Shown in pieces: positions 7,526 through 17,610 of a DNA stretch of 64,000 nt (its first letter is position 1; the number at the start of each line of letters is the position of its first letter). The notes below the pieces were generated by a model. That model was given only the letters and a program-made list of their open reading frames with translations, ran no database searches and was not told where the DNA came from. Made by a program: the position numbers and the translations under genes. Where the stretch lies: the NCBI RefSeq assembly GCF_000986785.1, contig NZ_LAYY01000010.1:1-64000 (forward strand), given 5' to 3'. This DNA comes from Mesobacillus campisalis (GTDB taxonomy: Bacteria; Bacillota; Bacilli; Bacillales; Cytobacillaceae).

Positions 7526-9082
7526 TCATTGCATGAAATCAATAAACTGATTGAAGTTTGACTGCAGGAAGTCAAACGCGAGCTGCGGCAGGATTCCGAA
7601 CAGGATGGTTGCCGCCGCGCAGATGATGATGACAGCGGTTGTTCCGGTTGGAAGCCTCCGCCTGGCTGCCGGCACTTCCCCCTGTACTGTTGCTGCCGCT
7701 TCTGCCCTTGCCAGCCCGGCTGCCGGCCTGAAGAACATCTGTGTCATGATGCCGAAGTAATACACATAAGACACAACCGTTGTCGCAATCATGATCGAGG
7801 CAAGCACATAATGTGATGGGTTGACCATGAGCGCGCCCAGGAAAATGTTCAGCTTGCCAATAAAGCCGGCCGTTCCAGGAATACCGGCAAGCGACAGAAG
7901 GAAAATGGCCATTGTTACCGCCAAGACCGGCGAACGCTGATACAGTCCGGCAAAATGGCTGATATCTTCTGAACCTTCTTTTGCCGTGATCAGCTGGATG
8001 ACCGCGAACGCACCCATCCCCATGAACAGGTAGGCCAGCAGGTAGAACCAGATGCTGTCAAACATCACGTAGGACATCGCCGTAAAAGCGACCAGGATGT
8101 ACCCGGCATGCGCGATGCTTGAGTAGGCAAACAGTCGCTTGATATTGCGCTGCCGCAGTGCAACTACGTTTCCGATGATCATGGTTGCACCGGCAAGGAA
8201 GCCGATATAATCCTGAAGTGCGAACAGCATCGGAAAGCCTTCATCGCCTGTTGGCACCGCCGCAAAGATGGACAGCATGATACGGATGACAATGATGAAG
8301 CCTGCGGTCTTGGAAACCACGCTAAGGAAGGCAGTGACCGGAGTCGGTGAGCCTTCATACACATCCGGTGCCCACATATGGAACGGAGCGGCCGCAATCT
8401 TGAATGACAGCCCGACAAAAATCATGAAGAACGCCAGGCCGAGCAGGTACAGATGCTGAGGATCGCTGACCGTCGACAGCATGCCCGCCATGGCCTTCAG
8501 GTTGGTTGTACCGGTAATTCCGTACACATAGCTCATTCCGAACAGCAGGATTGCTGTTGAAATGCTTCCGTTGATCACGTACTTCATCGCCGATTCATTC
8601 GTCTTCACATTGGTCTTGCGCAAGCCAGCAAGAATATATGAAGAAATCGAGAGCAGCTCAAGGCCGACGAACAAGGTGATCAAATCGCCGCTTGACGACA
8701 TGATCATGGCGCCGAGCAAAGCCGTCAGGAACAAGTAGAAGAATTCGCCGCGGTATTCGCCGCGCCCTTCCTTCGGCTCGTAATCGATGGCCAGCAAAAA
8801 CACGAGCGCCGACCCTGCCAAGAGCAGGATTTTAAAAGCTTTCGCGAACGAGTCGAGGCGGAAGGTGTCATATAAAATCGAGCCTGGGTCCCTGCCGATC
8901 AGGCCGAACACACTGACAAGCGCAAGCAGGATTCCCGCCAGGCCAATCCACCCAAGATGGTTGCGGTTGAACTTCTTCGGCAAAAACAAGTCAAGCAGCG
9001 TCAGGAGCGTGGCAACGATCAAAACGATGAATTCCGGTGTCATCAAACTCCATTCAAACGATAGCAATGTTTCTAAATCCAT
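7526..9082 (-). CDS. nuoN: NADH-quinone oxidoreductase subunit N
   Basis: NuoN is one of three antiporter-like proton-pumping subunits of the Complex I membrane arm. The 518 aa form about 14 membrane helices. The family's charged residues can be seen in the GLELLSISSYILAGLRK region (about 140-156) and in FKIAAAPFHMWAPDVYEG (about 229-246), the quinone/Mrp antiporter signature. It is the last gene of the operon, starting 8 bases after the nuoM stop behind GGAGGGTGATG. Confidence 0.95.
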   Translation of the reverse strand: MDLETLLSFEWSLMTPEFIVLIVATLLTLLDLFLPKKFNRNHLGWIGLAGILLALVSVFGLIGRDPGSILYDTFRLDSFAKAFKILLLAGSALVFLLAIDYEPKEGRGEYRGEFFYLFLTALLGAMIMSSSGDLITLFVGLELLSISSYILAGLRKTNVKTNESAMKYVINGSISTAILLFGMSYVYGITGTTNLKAMAGMLSTVSDPQHLYLLGLAFFMIFVGLSFKIAAAPFHMWAPDVYEGSPTPVTAFLSVVSKTAGFIIVIRIMLSIFAAVPTGDEGFPMLFALQDYIGFLAGATMIIGNVVALRQRNIKRLFAYSSIAHAGYILVAFTAMSYVMFDSIWFYLLAYLFMGMGAFAVIQLITAKEGSEDISHFAGLYQRSPVLAVTMAIFLLSLAGIPGTAGFIGKLNIFLGALMVNPSHYVLASIMIATTVVSYVYYFGIMTQMFFRPAAGLARAEAAATVQGEVPAARRRLPTGTTAVIIICAAATILFGILPQLAFDFLQSNFNQFIDFMQ

Positions 9083-9089
9083 CTTTTCA

Positions 9090-10595
9090 TCACCCTCCTA
9101 ACCCTAGAACAATGGACTCTAACGGCTGACTGAGCACGGCCGGATACACGCCGATCAGGACAATCAATCCGATAAGCACAAGAACTGGCGCCCATTCAAA
9201 CGATCTCAGGTCGGAGATGCCCGCATACTGGCGGTCCGAACGGCCGTAGGTGATCGCCAGGACGGCCCGCAGCAGGTAGACAGCGGTCATGATGATCCCG
9301 ATGCAGCCGACGGCAGCAAGAATCGGCATTTCCCTGAACAGCCCAAGGAACGCCATGAACTCGCTGACGAATCCGCTCATACCCGGAAGGCCGAGCGAAG
9401 CCATCGCACCTGCAAGAAGGAATCCTGCCGTTAGCGGCATACCTTTCGCGAGCCCGCCAAGGTTGTTGATATTCGTTGTATGCACGCGCTCGTACAGCAC
9501 GGAGACAAGGAAGAACAGCAGCGCCGAAATCAGGCCGTGGGACACAACCTGAAAGATCGCTCCCTGTATTCCCGCTTCGTTATTCGCTCCCAATCCGATT
9601 AGCACGATGCCCATATGGGAAATAGAAGAGTAAGCAAGGACCATCTTGAAATCCGTCTGGATAAAGGCCAGGAACGCTCCGTAAAGAAGGTTCACCACAC
9701 CCAGAACGGCAATCAGCACGGCAAGCTCCGCAAACTGTTCCGGAAAAATGCCCATTCCGAAGCGGATTAAACCGTAGGCACCGATTTTCAGAAGCACGCC
9801 CGAGTGCAGCATAACAATCGATGGCGGTGCTTCCACGTGCACCCGCAGCATCCAGCTGTGGAGCGGAAAGATTGGCAGCTTGACGCCAAAGGCGATCAGC
9901 AGCGCAATCAAAAGTCCCATTTTAACAGAATCAGAGACTGGCGTCGGAAGCTGGGCCCCCTCTGTATTCAGGAATACTTTCAAGGCTTCGATATTGGAAG
10001 TCCCTGTTTTCGCAAACAGCACCATGATGACGATCAGGAGGACCGCCGATCCCAGTCCGTTGTAGACAAGGAAGCTGTAGGCCGCTTTTTCCTTGTTAAA
10101 ATAGCCCCATTTGCCAATCAGGAAGAACATCGGAATCAGGGTGATTTCAAAGAACAGGAAGAACAGAATCAGGTTTTGGGCGGTAAAGACACCAAGCATC
10201 CCGATTTCAAGCAGCAAGAACAGCATGAAATACCCTTTCCACTCTCGTTTAATATGGAAAGAAGCCAGTGCAGCCAGGCTCGCGAGCACTGCAGTCAGGA
10301 CGACCATCAGGAGCGAGAAGCCGTCAAGGCCTAGCTCGTAATAGACGGTAAAAAGGTTCGGGTCGAGCTGCCCAAAGCTGCCGAACTGCATCCAGCGGAC
10401 TTTCTCGCCGTAATCGGCCAGGTCCTTCCCTCCCTGGTAGGAAAAGTAGGCAAGCAAGGCAAGCACCGTTGCCGGCAAAGTCGCCAGGACGCCGACGAGC
10501 TTGATGCCCTTTTCACCGGTCTTCGGCATGAACGCAAGCAGCACAATGCCCAGCAGAGGGGAGAGAACTAAAAGGCTTAAATAAATACTATTCAT
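9090..10595 (-). CDS. nuoM: NADH-quinone oxidoreductase subunit M
   Basis: NuoM is a Complex I proton-pumping subunit homologous to Mrp antiporters. The 501 aa are almost entirely membrane helices. The conserved Glu in FFLFFEITLIPMFFLIGKWG (about 147-166) and the GVKLPIFPLHSWMLRVHVEA motif mark the family. The start ATG overlaps the nuoL stop (ATGA), suggesting translational coupling. Confidence 0.95.
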   Translation of the reverse strand: MNSIYLSLLVLSPLLGIVLLAFMPKTGEKGIKLVGVLATLPATVLALLAYFSYQGGKDLADYGEKVRWMQFGSFGQLDPNLFTVYYELGLDGFSLLMVVLTAVLASLAALASFHIKREWKGYFMLFLLLEIGMLGVFTAQNLILFFLFFEITLIPMFFLIGKWGYFNKEKAAYSFLVYNGLGSAVLLIVIMVLFAKTGTSNIEALKVFLNTEGAQLPTPVSDSVKMGLLIALLIAFGVKLPIFPLHSWMLRVHVEAPPSIVMLHSGVLLKIGAYGLIRFGMGIFPEQFAELAVLIAVLGVVNLLYGAFLAFIQTDFKMVLAYSSISHMGIVLIGLGANNEAGIQGAIFQVVSHGLISALLFFLVSVLYERVHTTNINNLGGLAKGMPLTAGFLLAGAMASLGLPGMSGFVSEFMAFLGLFREMPILAAVGCIGIIMTAVYLLRAVLAITYGRSDRQYAGISDLRSFEWAPVLVLIGLIVLIGVYPAVLSQPLESIVLGLGG

Positions 10596-12463
10596 CCTAT
10601 ATACCCCCCTGTGAGCGCAAAGATGAGCAACAGAACAGCAAGTCCGAGGAATGCTGCCATTCCATACGTCTGGATCTGTCCGTTCTGGAACCTAGAGCCT
10701 GATTTTCCAAGCAAGGAGACCACTCCCGCCACTAGCTTCATCAGGCCTTCAACAAGGAACAGCTCGATGAAACGCAGGAACAGCGAAACCGACCTGGTGG
10801 CGTAGACAACGGAAAGATTGTAAAACTCGTCGATAAAATACTTGTTGCGGACGATGCTGTACGTAATTGGCGCGCGGCTTGTAAACCAGTCGCGGGCAAG
10901 GCTTTTTTTATAATACATAAGATAGGCCAGGAAAATCCCTGCCAAGGAAACCAGCGTCGCCACAATCATGATCCAGGCCGGGCCTTCGATGTGGCCGTGG
11001 CCGAGGGCTTCATTGCCTTCCACCAGCCAGTCGCCAAGGAACGTGCCGAACCACGGAGTGTTCACATAACCTGCAACCACCGCCAGGACGCCAAGGACGA
11101 CCATCGGCATCGTCATCGTGGCTGGTGACTCTTGGACATTGCCCAGCGGGCTGCGTGCTTCGCCCGTAAAGACCATAAAGAACAAACGGAACATATAAAA
11201 AGCAGTAAAGAATGCCGCAATTACGGCCAGGATGAACAAGAAATAGTTGCCATGCGCCCAGACGGCGATCAGGATTTCATCTTTACTGAAAAAACCCGAA
11301 AACAAAGGCACACCCGAGATGGCCAGCGTTCCCATCAGGAACAGCGGACCTGTGAGCGGAAGCTTCTTCCATAAACCGCCCATCTCTTCGATATTCTGTT
11401 TATGATGGAGCGCATGAATCACGCTTCCTGCTGCCAGGAACAGCAACGCTTTGAAAAACGCGTGCGTCATCAGGTGGAACACACCCGCCACATAGCCGGC
11501 AGAACCAAGCGCGAGCATCATGTAACCAAGCTGGCTCACCGTCGAATAGGCAAGCACCCGCTTGATATTGGTCTGTGCAAGGCCGATGCTGGCGGCAAAA
11601 ATCGCCGTGAAGGCACCGATAATCGCGACGGTCATCATTGCCGTTTCACTCGCTGCGAACAGCGGGAATGTGGCCGCAACGAGGTAGACACCGGCGGCAA
11701 CCATTGTCGCGGCATGGATCAAAGCCGACACAGGCGTCGGACCTTCCATCGCGTCCGGAAGCCAGGTATGCAGCGGGAACTGGCCGGATTTCCCGACCGC
11801 CCCGATAAAAATCAGGATCGCTGTCAGGGTAATCATTGTCCCTGAAATACTGCCTGCTTCCACGGCTGCGAAGATTTCATCATATTCAAAACTGCCAACT
11901 TGCCAGAATAATAGGATCATCCCGATCAACAGTCCGACATCGCCGATGCGTGTCATGATAAACGCTTTTTTCGCGGCAGCCCTGGCTTCGTTCTTGAAAT
12001 AGTAGAAGCCGATCAACAGGAAGGAACCAACACCGACAAGCTCCCAGAAGATATAGGTTTGCAGCAGGTTCGGAGACAGGACGAGTCCAAGCATCGCAAA
12101 CGTGAACAGCCCAAGATAGGCATAGAACACATGGAACCTGTCATCTCCATGCATATAGCCTTTTGAATAAGTATGTACAAGAAAGCTGACGAGTGACACG
12201 ATCACCAGCATCAACGCGTTTAACTGATTTACCTCAAATCCCGCTGTTAACTCTAGTTCGCCTATTTTGAGCCAGACAGCTTCCGCTTTATAGGAGGCCG
12301 GCGCCGCCATACGCTCCACCAGTACGATCACTGAAAAGACCAAAGAGGCAAGGGTCAGCAAAATCCCTGCATACGCACTGCCTTCTTTCAGCTTCCGGCC
12401 GAACAGAAGGAGGAAGACAAACGATAAAAGCGGGAAAAGCGGAATGAGCCAAGCATTCTCCAT
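10592..12463 (-). CDS. nuoL: NADH-quinone oxidoreductase subunit L
   Basis: NuoL is the distal proton-pumping subunit, with the long lateral helix that spans the Complex I membrane arm. The protein has about 623 aa. Motifs include FWELVGVGSFLLIGFYYF (about 140-157) and GKSGQFPLHTWLPDAMEGPT (about 226-245). The C-terminal part (about 490-620) carries the extra helices specific to NuoL. I use ATG 12463, giving MENAWLIPLFPL as in homologues. AGGGG is 12 bases away, so GTG 12472 is an alternative. A 139-base gap before it holds one copy of the GTGCCTGACCCCC repeat, so nuoL is less tightly coupled than its neighbours. Confidence 0.95.
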   Translation of the reverse strand: MENAWLIPLFPLLSFVFLLLFGRKLKEGSAYAGILLTLASLVFSVIVLVERMAAPASYKAEAVWLKIGELELTAGFEVNQLNALMLVIVSLVSFLVHTYSKGYMHGDDRFHVFYAYLGLFTFAMLGLVLSPNLLQTYIFWELVGVGSFLLIGFYYFKNEARAAAKKAFIMTRIGDVGLLIGMILLFWQVGSFEYDEIFAAVEAGSISGTMITLTAILIFIGAVGKSGQFPLHTWLPDAMEGPTPVSALIHAATMVAAGVYLVAATFPLFAASETAMMTVAIIGAFTAIFAASIGLAQTNIKRVLAYSTVSQLGYMMLALGSAGYVAGVFHLMTHAFFKALLFLAAGSVIHALHHKQNIEEMGGLWKKLPLTGPLFLMGTLAISGVPLFSGFFSKDEILIAVWAHGNYFLFILAVIAAFFTAFYMFRLFFMVFTGEARSPLGNVQESPATMTMPMVVLGVLAVVAGYVNTPWFGTFLGDWLVEGNEALGHGHIEGPAWIMIVATLVSLAGIFLAYLMYYKKSLARDWFTSRAPITYSIVRNKYFIDEFYNLSVVYATRSVSLFLRFIELFLVEGLMKLVAGVVSLLGKSGSRFQNGQIQTYGMAAFLGLAVLLLIFALTGGYIG

Positions 12464-12566
12464 GTATATCACAATCCCCTTTTTTGAACGCGCCCTCTTT
12501 CTTTTCGCGCGTCTAGATTGTGCCCTCTGTGAAGGGCTGTCCGCCGCGTTACCACATTAACGCGCC

Positions 12567-12586
12567 GGGGGTCAGGCACTCTTTAG
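12567..12586 (-). repeat. Single copy of the CTAAAGnGTGCCTGACCCCC repeat
   Basis: This is the same unit as the three copies at 4546-4636, here in the opposite orientation in the gap between nuoK and nuoL. Confidence 0.55.
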
Positions 12587-12602
12587 TTAAGTAAAGCAAC
12601 AA

Positions 12603-12917
12603 TTAGTGTTTCATGGTGTTGATTTCGTCGATGTTGACGGTTCTGCGGTTGCGGTACAGCGCCAGCAATATGGCAATTCCGACTGCGACTTCCGCGGCGG
12701 CTACGGCGATGACAAACACGGCGAATACCTGGCCGGTGATGGCCGGAGTCATTCCGTACTTGCTGAAGGTAACCAGGTTGATGTTCACCGCATTCAGCAT
12801 CAATTCAATCGAAATGAGCACGATGATGGTATTCCGCTTCGTCAGCGCCCCGTAAAGGCCGATGCAAAACAGAATCAAGGCAAGAGCGAGGAAGGCGGTA
12901 ATTGGGACTGAACTCAT
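12603..12917 (-). CDS. nuoK: NADH-quinone oxidoreductase subunit K
   Basis: NuoK is a small membrane-arm subunit of Complex I with three helices in 104 aa. The conserved Glu of helix 2 is in [13 protein letters not shown] (about 37-49), and the second conserved Glu is in [12 protein letters not shown] (about 73-84); both are needed for proton transfer in the family. Its ATG overlaps the nuoJ stop. Confidence 0.95.
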   Translation of the reverse strand: MSSVPITAFLALALILFCIGLYGALTKRNTIIVLISIELMLNAVNINLVTFSKYGMTPAITGQVFAVFVIAVAAAEVAVGIAILLALYRNRRTVNIDEINTMKH

Positions 12918-13438
12918 TGCTTTTCCGCCTCCTTTCCATCATCCTTGCGGGACAGGACAATTGCGCCTATAAGGGCGACCAGCAGAAGCACCGACATCAG
13001 CTCGAACGGAATCACAAAGTCCCTGTACAGGGCCATCCCAATTTGCTCCGTATTGCTGACATGAAGGGCAGCGGGCGTTGTGCCAAAGTCCAGGCCATAA
13101 ATCCCGATATAAAAGAGTGCTCCAAACGAGAGGACGCCGATCAGCAGCAGCACGCGCTTCCAGGCCCCTACTGTCGGCTGCTCCTCTTCGTCCTGGTGCC
13201 TCGTCAGCATGATGCCGAACAGCATGATGATCGTAATCGCACCAGAGTAGACAAGAATCTGGACAACTCCCAGGAATTCAGCGCTGAGCAAAATGAAGAT
13301 TCCCGCAATGCTCGCAAAGGTAAAAAACAGCCCGAGCACCATATGGACGACCTTCGTCAGGTTCAATAACAGCATGCCGCCGACGACCGCCACGATGGCT
13401 AGTGACATAAATGCCAAAAATTCACCTGATAACGTCAT
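12914..13438 (-). CDS. nuoJ: NADH-quinone oxidoreductase subunit J
   Basis: NuoJ is a membrane-arm subunit of Complex I with five helices in 174 aa. The family's third helix, with the [14 protein letters not shown] segment (about 65-78), is clear and includes the region that forms a pi-bulge near the E-channel. It overlaps nuoI and nuoK by ATGA at each end, giving strong translational coupling. Confidence 0.95.
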   Translation of the reverse strand: MTLSGEFLAFMSLAIVAVVGGMLLLNLTKVVHMVLGLFFTFASIAGIFILLSAEFLGVVQILVYSGAITIIMLFGIMLTRHQDEEEQPTVGAWKRVLLLIGVLSFGALFYIGIYGLDFGTTPAALHVSNTEQIGMALYRDFVIPFELMSVLLLVALIGAIVLSRKDDGKEAEKQ

Positions 13439-13854
13439 GCCTTATTCTCCTTCCGAACGTTTTCGTCGTTTTCATCCAGCCATTCCAGGTTCTTAAACAA
13501 TTCGTCACGGCTGTACTCGGCAAGCTCGAAATTATTGGTCATCACGATGGCCTCTGTCGGGCATACCTCTGTGCACAGGTCGCAGAGGATGCAGATTTCA
13601 AAATTGATATCGTACGTATCAATGATTTTTCCTTTTTTCGTCGGATCAGGGTGCTTCTTGCCTGTCAACTGGATGCAGTCTGTCGGGCAGATATTGGCAC
13701 ACTGGTTGCAGACGATGCATTTTTCCGGATAAAATTTCTGGATGCCGCGGAACCTGTCCGGCAGCGGCAGTGGTTCATTCGGGTAATCGTAGGTAACCTT
13801 TTCTTTCGTCAGGTTTTTAAGGGTATAGGCTAATCCTTTTGTCCATCCCAACAC
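13435..13854 (-). CDS. nuoI: NADH-quinone oxidoreductase subunit I, 2x[4Fe-4S] ferredoxin-like
   Basis: NuoI carries the two 4Fe-4S clusters (N6a/N6b) of the peripheral arm that pass electrons toward quinone. The 139-aa protein has two typical motifs, CIVCNQCANICPTDC (about 47-61) and CILCDLCTEVCPTEA (about 89-103). The start is GTG 13854, eight bases after GGGGTG. The 226-base gap before it (13855-14080) is mostly a dispersed 131-bp repeat, an insertion in the middle of the operon. Confidence 0.95.
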   Translation of the reverse strand: MLGWTKGLAYTLKNLTKEKVTYDYPNEPLPLPDRFRGIQKFYPEKCIVCNQCANICPTDCIQLTGKKHPDPTKKGKIIDTYDINFEICILCDLCTEVCPTEAIVMTNNFELAEYSRDELFKNLEWLDENDENVRKENKA

Positions 13855-13934
13855 GTTTGTTCACCCCTTTTGAAAGAGTGCCAGCGCACGATGGCGCTGC
13901 ACCTGTTAGTTTTTTAGCTGAAGTAAATTAGACT

Positions 13935-14065
13935 GTTGATTTCCGTTACAGGCGCTTCGCTTTCCGCGGGCGGCCCGGGAAGCCTCCTCGGCGCCTGTGG
14001 CGCCTGTGGGGTCTTCCCTGACCCTTGCTCCCGCAGGAGTCTTCGCGCCTTCCACTCCAATCAAC
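13935..14065. repeat. 131-bp structured repeat, copy 1 (between nuoI and nuoH)
   Basis: This G+C-rich element is bounded by GTTGAT and ATCAAC. Its outer 21 bases form an imperfect inverted repeat (GTTGATTTCCGT...GGCGC with GCGCCTTCCACTCC...CAAC). A second copy of exactly the same length lies at 36346-36476; the ends are conserved and the centre differs. It has no ORF of its own. Confidence 0.75.
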
Positions 14066-14080
14066 AGGGCTGTTCACCCT

Positions 14081-15088
14081 TTAAAAAAGCTCCAGCAATT
14101 CTTTTATCAGTGCGGTCAGGAAGATGTTGGCCAGCGCGACTGGCAGCAGCACTTTCCAGGCGAATTCTATCAGCTTGTCGGCGCGAATCCGCGGGAATGT
14201 TGCGCGGAACCAAATCAGGATGTAAACGACAAGGCTGAATTTGAGCGCGAACCAGACAGCCCCCGGAATGAAGCCCAAAAACGGCAGCGGCAGCCACCCG
14301 CCAAGGAACACCACGGTGATCAGGGACGCCATCGCGAACATATACACATACTCGGCAAGCATAAACATCGCCCAGCGGAAACCGGAGTACTCGGTATGGA
14401 AACCGGCGACCAGTTCGTTTTCCGCTTCAGCAAGGTCAAACGGCACGCGGTTCAGCTCGGCCACTGCGGCGATGAAGAAGACGACGAAGGCCACCGGCTG
14501 CAGCAGGATGAACCAGACACCCTCCTGAGCGGCAACAATCTCGTTCAGGTTCAGGCTTCCGGTAAGCAGGATGATTCCGAGCACACTCATGACAAGCGGG
14601 ATTTCGTACGAGATCATCTGTGATGCTGCCCGCATTCCGCCAAGCAGCGAGAATTTATTGTTCGAAGCCCAGCCGCCAAGAAGGAACCCGACGACCGACA
14701 TTCCTGATATGGCAACGTAATACAGCAGGCCAATGCCAAGGTCGGCGAATTGCAGATTGTCCGTCAGCGGAATCGTCGCCATGACCATGAACGATGGCGC
14801 AAACGCAATGACCGGTGCAATGATGAACAATGGCCGGTCCGCCGCTTTCGGGATGATGTCTTCTTTTAAAAGCAGCTTCAATACATCAGAAACTGTCTGC
14901 AAAAGGCCCCAGCGGCCCCCGAGATGGTTCGGGCCGTAACGTCCCTGCATGAACCCGAGCACTTTCCGTTCAGCCAGGATTCCGTACGTAACAAATCCAA
15001 GTATCACAAGCAAAAGGACAGTGGCCAGCAGGAAGAAAATCCCGAAATTGGCCAGTCCCGGACTGGAGTGAAGCAGATCCTGAACCAT
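14081..15088 (-). CDS. nuoH: NADH-quinone oxidoreductase subunit H
   Basis: NuoH forms the quinone-binding heel of Complex I between the peripheral and membrane arms. The protein has 335 aa and eight helices. Family motifs are seen: GRYGPNHLGGRWGLLQ (about 49-64), the Glu-rich AELNRVPFDLAEAENELVAG loop (about 214-233) and the ending RATFPRIRADKLIEFAWK. The start ATG overlaps the nuoD stop by one base (TAATG). Confidence 0.95.
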   Translation of the reverse strand: MVQDLLHSSPGLANFGIFFLLATVLLLVILGFVTYGILAERKVLGFMQGRYGPNHLGGRWGLLQTVSDVLKLLLKEDIIPKAADRPLFIIAPVIAFAPSFMVMATIPLTDNLQFADLGIGLLYYVAISGMSVVGFLLGGWASNNKFSLLGGMRAASQMISYEIPLVMSVLGIILLTGSLNLNEIVAAQEGVWFILLQPVAFVVFFIAAVAELNRVPFDLAEAENELVAGFHTEYSGFRWAMFMLAEYVYMFAMASLITVVFLGGWLPLPFLGFIPGAVWFALKFSLVVYILIWFRATFPRIRADKLIEFAWKVLLPVALANIFLTALIKELLELF

Positions 15089-16188
15089 TAGCCGTCAACC
15101 TCCCCTAGGACGATGTCAACCGCTCCTAAAATAGCAATCAGGTTGGAGATATTCTCTCCTTCTAGCAATTTGGGCAGGATTTGGAGGTTGTAGAAGGACG
15201 GCCTCCTGAATTTCAGGCGGTATGGCTCTTTCTTGCCGTCTCCGGCAATATAGCAGCCAATTTCCCCTCTTGCCCCTTCAATCCTCACAAATGTTTCTCC
15301 TTTTGGCGCTTTGAGGATCTTTGGTACCTTGGCCATGATTTCCCCTTCCTGCGGGAACTGTTCCACGGCCTGTTCAATGATTTTCAGTGATTCTTCCACC
15401 TCGGCAAGGCGGCATTCATAGCGGGCATACGCGTCCCCATCCTCGCGGGTGACGACATCAAAGTCAAAACGGTCATAGATGGAATACGGCTCATCCTTGC
15501 GCAGGTCCCACTTGACGCCAGTTGAGCGCAGGTTCGGACCGCTCAGGGAATAATTGATCGCGTCTTCCTTACTGTATTTGCCGACGCCTTTTGTCCGGTT
15601 CAGGAAGATTTCATTTCCGGTCACAAGCTGGTGGTAGCCTTTCAGCTCTTCCCTCATATAAGGAACAAAGTCACGGACTTTTTCCAGCCAGCCTTCAGGA
15701 GCATCCCACTTCACGCCGCCGACGCGCATATAATTGTATGTCAGGCGCGCCCCAGACAGCTCATTCAGCAGGTTGAGAATCATCTCGCGGTCACGAAACG
15801 CGTACAATAGCGGGCTCGTCGCCCCGAAATCGAGAATGAAGGTTCCCCACCATAGCAGGTGGCTGGCAACCCTGTTCAATTCCATGGCCAATATCCGCAA
15901 ATACTCTGCCTTTTCCGGCACCTGGATGTTCATCATCGTTTCAGCCGCATGGCAGATGACGTAATTATTGGTCATGGCCGATATGTAATCCATCCGGTCG
16001 GTATACGGAATAATCTGCGTAAACTGCAGGTTCTCCGCGAGCTTTTCCGTCCCGCGGTGCAGATATCCGATGACCGGCTTGGCTTCAATAATTATTTCAC
16101 CGTCAATTTTTAAAACGAGACGGAATACGCCGTGTGTACTCGGGTGCTGCGGACCAACGTTCAGGAGCATTTCTTCAGTGCGTATCAC
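15088..16188 (-). CDS. nuoD: NADH-quinone oxidoreductase subunit D
   Basis: NuoD is the peripheral-arm 49-kDa subunit that forms the quinone pocket with NuoB and NuoH. The 366-aa protein has NVGPQHPSTHGVFRL near the start, where the His is at the quinone site, and the conserved end GAVDIVLGEVDG. NuoD is separate here, not fused to NuoC. The start is GTG 16188 behind GAGGTG; nuoC ends 4 bases upstream. Confidence 0.95.
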   Translation of the reverse strand: MIRTEEMLLNVGPQHPSTHGVFRLVLKIDGEIIIEAKPVIGYLHRGTEKLAENLQFTQIIPYTDRMDYISAMTNNYVICHAAETMMNIQVPEKAEYLRILAMELNRVASHLLWWGTFILDFGATSPLLYAFRDREMILNLLNELSGARLTYNYMRVGGVKWDAPEGWLEKVRDFVPYMREELKGYHQLVTGNEIFLNRTKGVGKYSKEDAINYSLSGPNLRSTGVKWDLRKDEPYSIYDRFDFDVVTREDGDAYARYECRLAEVEESLKIIEQAVEQFPQEGEIMAKVPKILKAPKGETFVRIEGARGEIGCYIAGDGKKEPYRLKFRRPSFYNLQILPKLLEGENISNLIAILGAVDIVLGEVDG

Positions 16189-16191
16189 CGG

Positions 16192-17607
16192 CTACACCTC
16201 CACATCATACGGTTCGTAGTCTTTTCTTAATGGGTGGCCGATCCAGTCCTCACCCAGCATGATGCGACGGAGGTTTGGATGTCCAGTAAACTTGATGCCG
16301 AGCAGGTCGTATGTTTCGCACTCCGGCCAATCGGCCCCTGCCCAGAGCGGCTGCACAGAATCGATCACCGGCGCATCGCGGTCCAGCTTGACCTTGAGGG
16401 CCACACTCTGGCGGTTTTTATAGGAATAGAGATGCACATACACTTCCATGTGAGTCTGGAAGTCGGTGCCGTGAAGCTCGGAAAGATAGTCGAAGCCCAG
16501 GCTCTCATTGTATTTCAGGTACTGAGCCACTTTTTTATACGACTCCGGCTTGGCTACCAGGGTAGGCACATCTTTGGAAAGTTTATTAATATATGAATCT
16601 TCCAGAACATCCGGACCCAAGTGTTCAGTGATGATTTTCACATATTTATCCAGATACTTCTGATTTGGCGACGGCTGTTCGGGTTCTGCCGGCGCACTGG
16701 CTGCGGCCTTTCCGCCAGCCTTGGCCTTTGCTGCAGCAGCTGCTGCGGCCTTTGCCTTGGCAGCGGCGATTGCTTTCGCCTTGGCATCATCGCCTCCATC
16801 TCCGGCGCCTTCTGCGGCTTTTTTCTTGGCTGCTGCGGCAGCTTTCGCCTTCGCTATGGCAGCAGCTTTCTTTTTCGCCAGGTCGTCATCATCACTCGCT
16901 GCCGGCTCGGCTGACCCGCTTTCCCCGGCCTGCTCCATTGCCTTGCGTTTCGCTGCGGCGGCAGCTTTCGCTTTTGCTACGGCTGCGGCTTTCTTCTTCT
17001 CCAGGTCGTCATCTCCAGCTTCCGCTGCTTCCGCACTTTCCCCTGCCTGCTCCATCGCCTTGCGTTTCGCTGCTGCTGCGGCTTTCGCTTTTGCTACGGC
17101 TGCGGCTTTTTTCTTCGCCAGGTCGTCATCTCCAGCTTCCGTGCTCTCCCCCGCCTGCTCCATCACCTTGCGTTTCGCTGCGGCGGCAGCTTTGGCCTTC
17201 GCTACGGCGGCGGCTTTCTTTTTCGCCAGGTCGTCCTCATCGCTTGCTGCCGGTTCTGCTGACCCGCTTTCGGCGAGTTCCTTTTCCTTACGTTTCGCCG
17301 CGGCGGCCGCTTTCGCTTTCGCTACGGCTTCGGCCTTTTGCCTTGCCAGGTCGTCTGCATCATCTGCGGTACTCTTGGCACTTCCGCTTTCAGCCAGTTC
17401 CTTTTCCTTACGTTTCGCCGCGGCTGCCGCTTTCGCTTTCGCTACGGCTTCGGCCTTTTGCCTTGCCAGGTCGTCTGCATCATCTACGGTATTCTTGGCA
17501 CTTCCGCTTTCAGCGAGTTCCTTCGCCTTCCGCTTTGCGGCTGCTGCGGCTTTTGCCTTGGCGACCGCCTCTTTCTTCAGCTGTTCCAGATCCTTTTCCC
17601 CGCTCAT
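16192..17607 (-). CDS. nuoC: NADH-quinone oxidoreductase subunit C with long Ala/Lys repeat extension
   Basis: The last 155 residues (about 315-471) are a normal NuoC (30-kDa subunit), with [33 protein letters not shown] and the ending [14 protein letters not shown]. Before them is a 314-residue arm made of seven repeats of 33-45 residues plus one degenerate repeat. Each has an [14 protein letters not shown] core, predicted to be a long basic helix, and an acidic Ser/Asp-rich linker. Shorter arms of this kind are known from B. cereus-type NuoC. The role of the arm is unknown; because NuoE, F and G are missing, it could stabilise or dock the truncated peripheral arm. RBS GAGGGTGATC supports ATG 17607. 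Confidence 0.9.
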   Translation of the reverse strand: MSGEKDLEQLKKEAVAKAKAAAAAKRKAKELAESGSAKNTVDDADDLARQKAEAVAKAKAAAAAKRKEKELAESGSAKSTADDADDLARQKAEAVAKAKAAAAAKRKEKELAESGSAEPAASDEDDLAKKKAAAVAKAKAAAAAKRKVMEQAGESTEAGDDDLAKKKAAAVAKAKAAAAAKRKAMEQAGESAEAAEAGDDDLEKKKAAAVAKAKAAAAAKRKAMEQAGESGSAEPAASDDDDLAKKKAAAIAKAKAAAAAKKKAAEGAGDGGDDAKAKAIAAAKAKAAAAAAAKAKAGGKAAASAPAEPEQPSPNQKYLDKYVKIITEHLGPDVLEDSYINKLSKDVPTLVAKPESYKKVAQYLKYNESLGFDYLSELHGTDFQTHMEVYVHLYSYKNRQSVALKVKLDRDAPVIDSVQPLWAGADWPECETYDLLGIKFTGHPNLRRIMLGEDWIGHPLRKDYEPYDVEV

Positions 17608-17610
17608 GAG

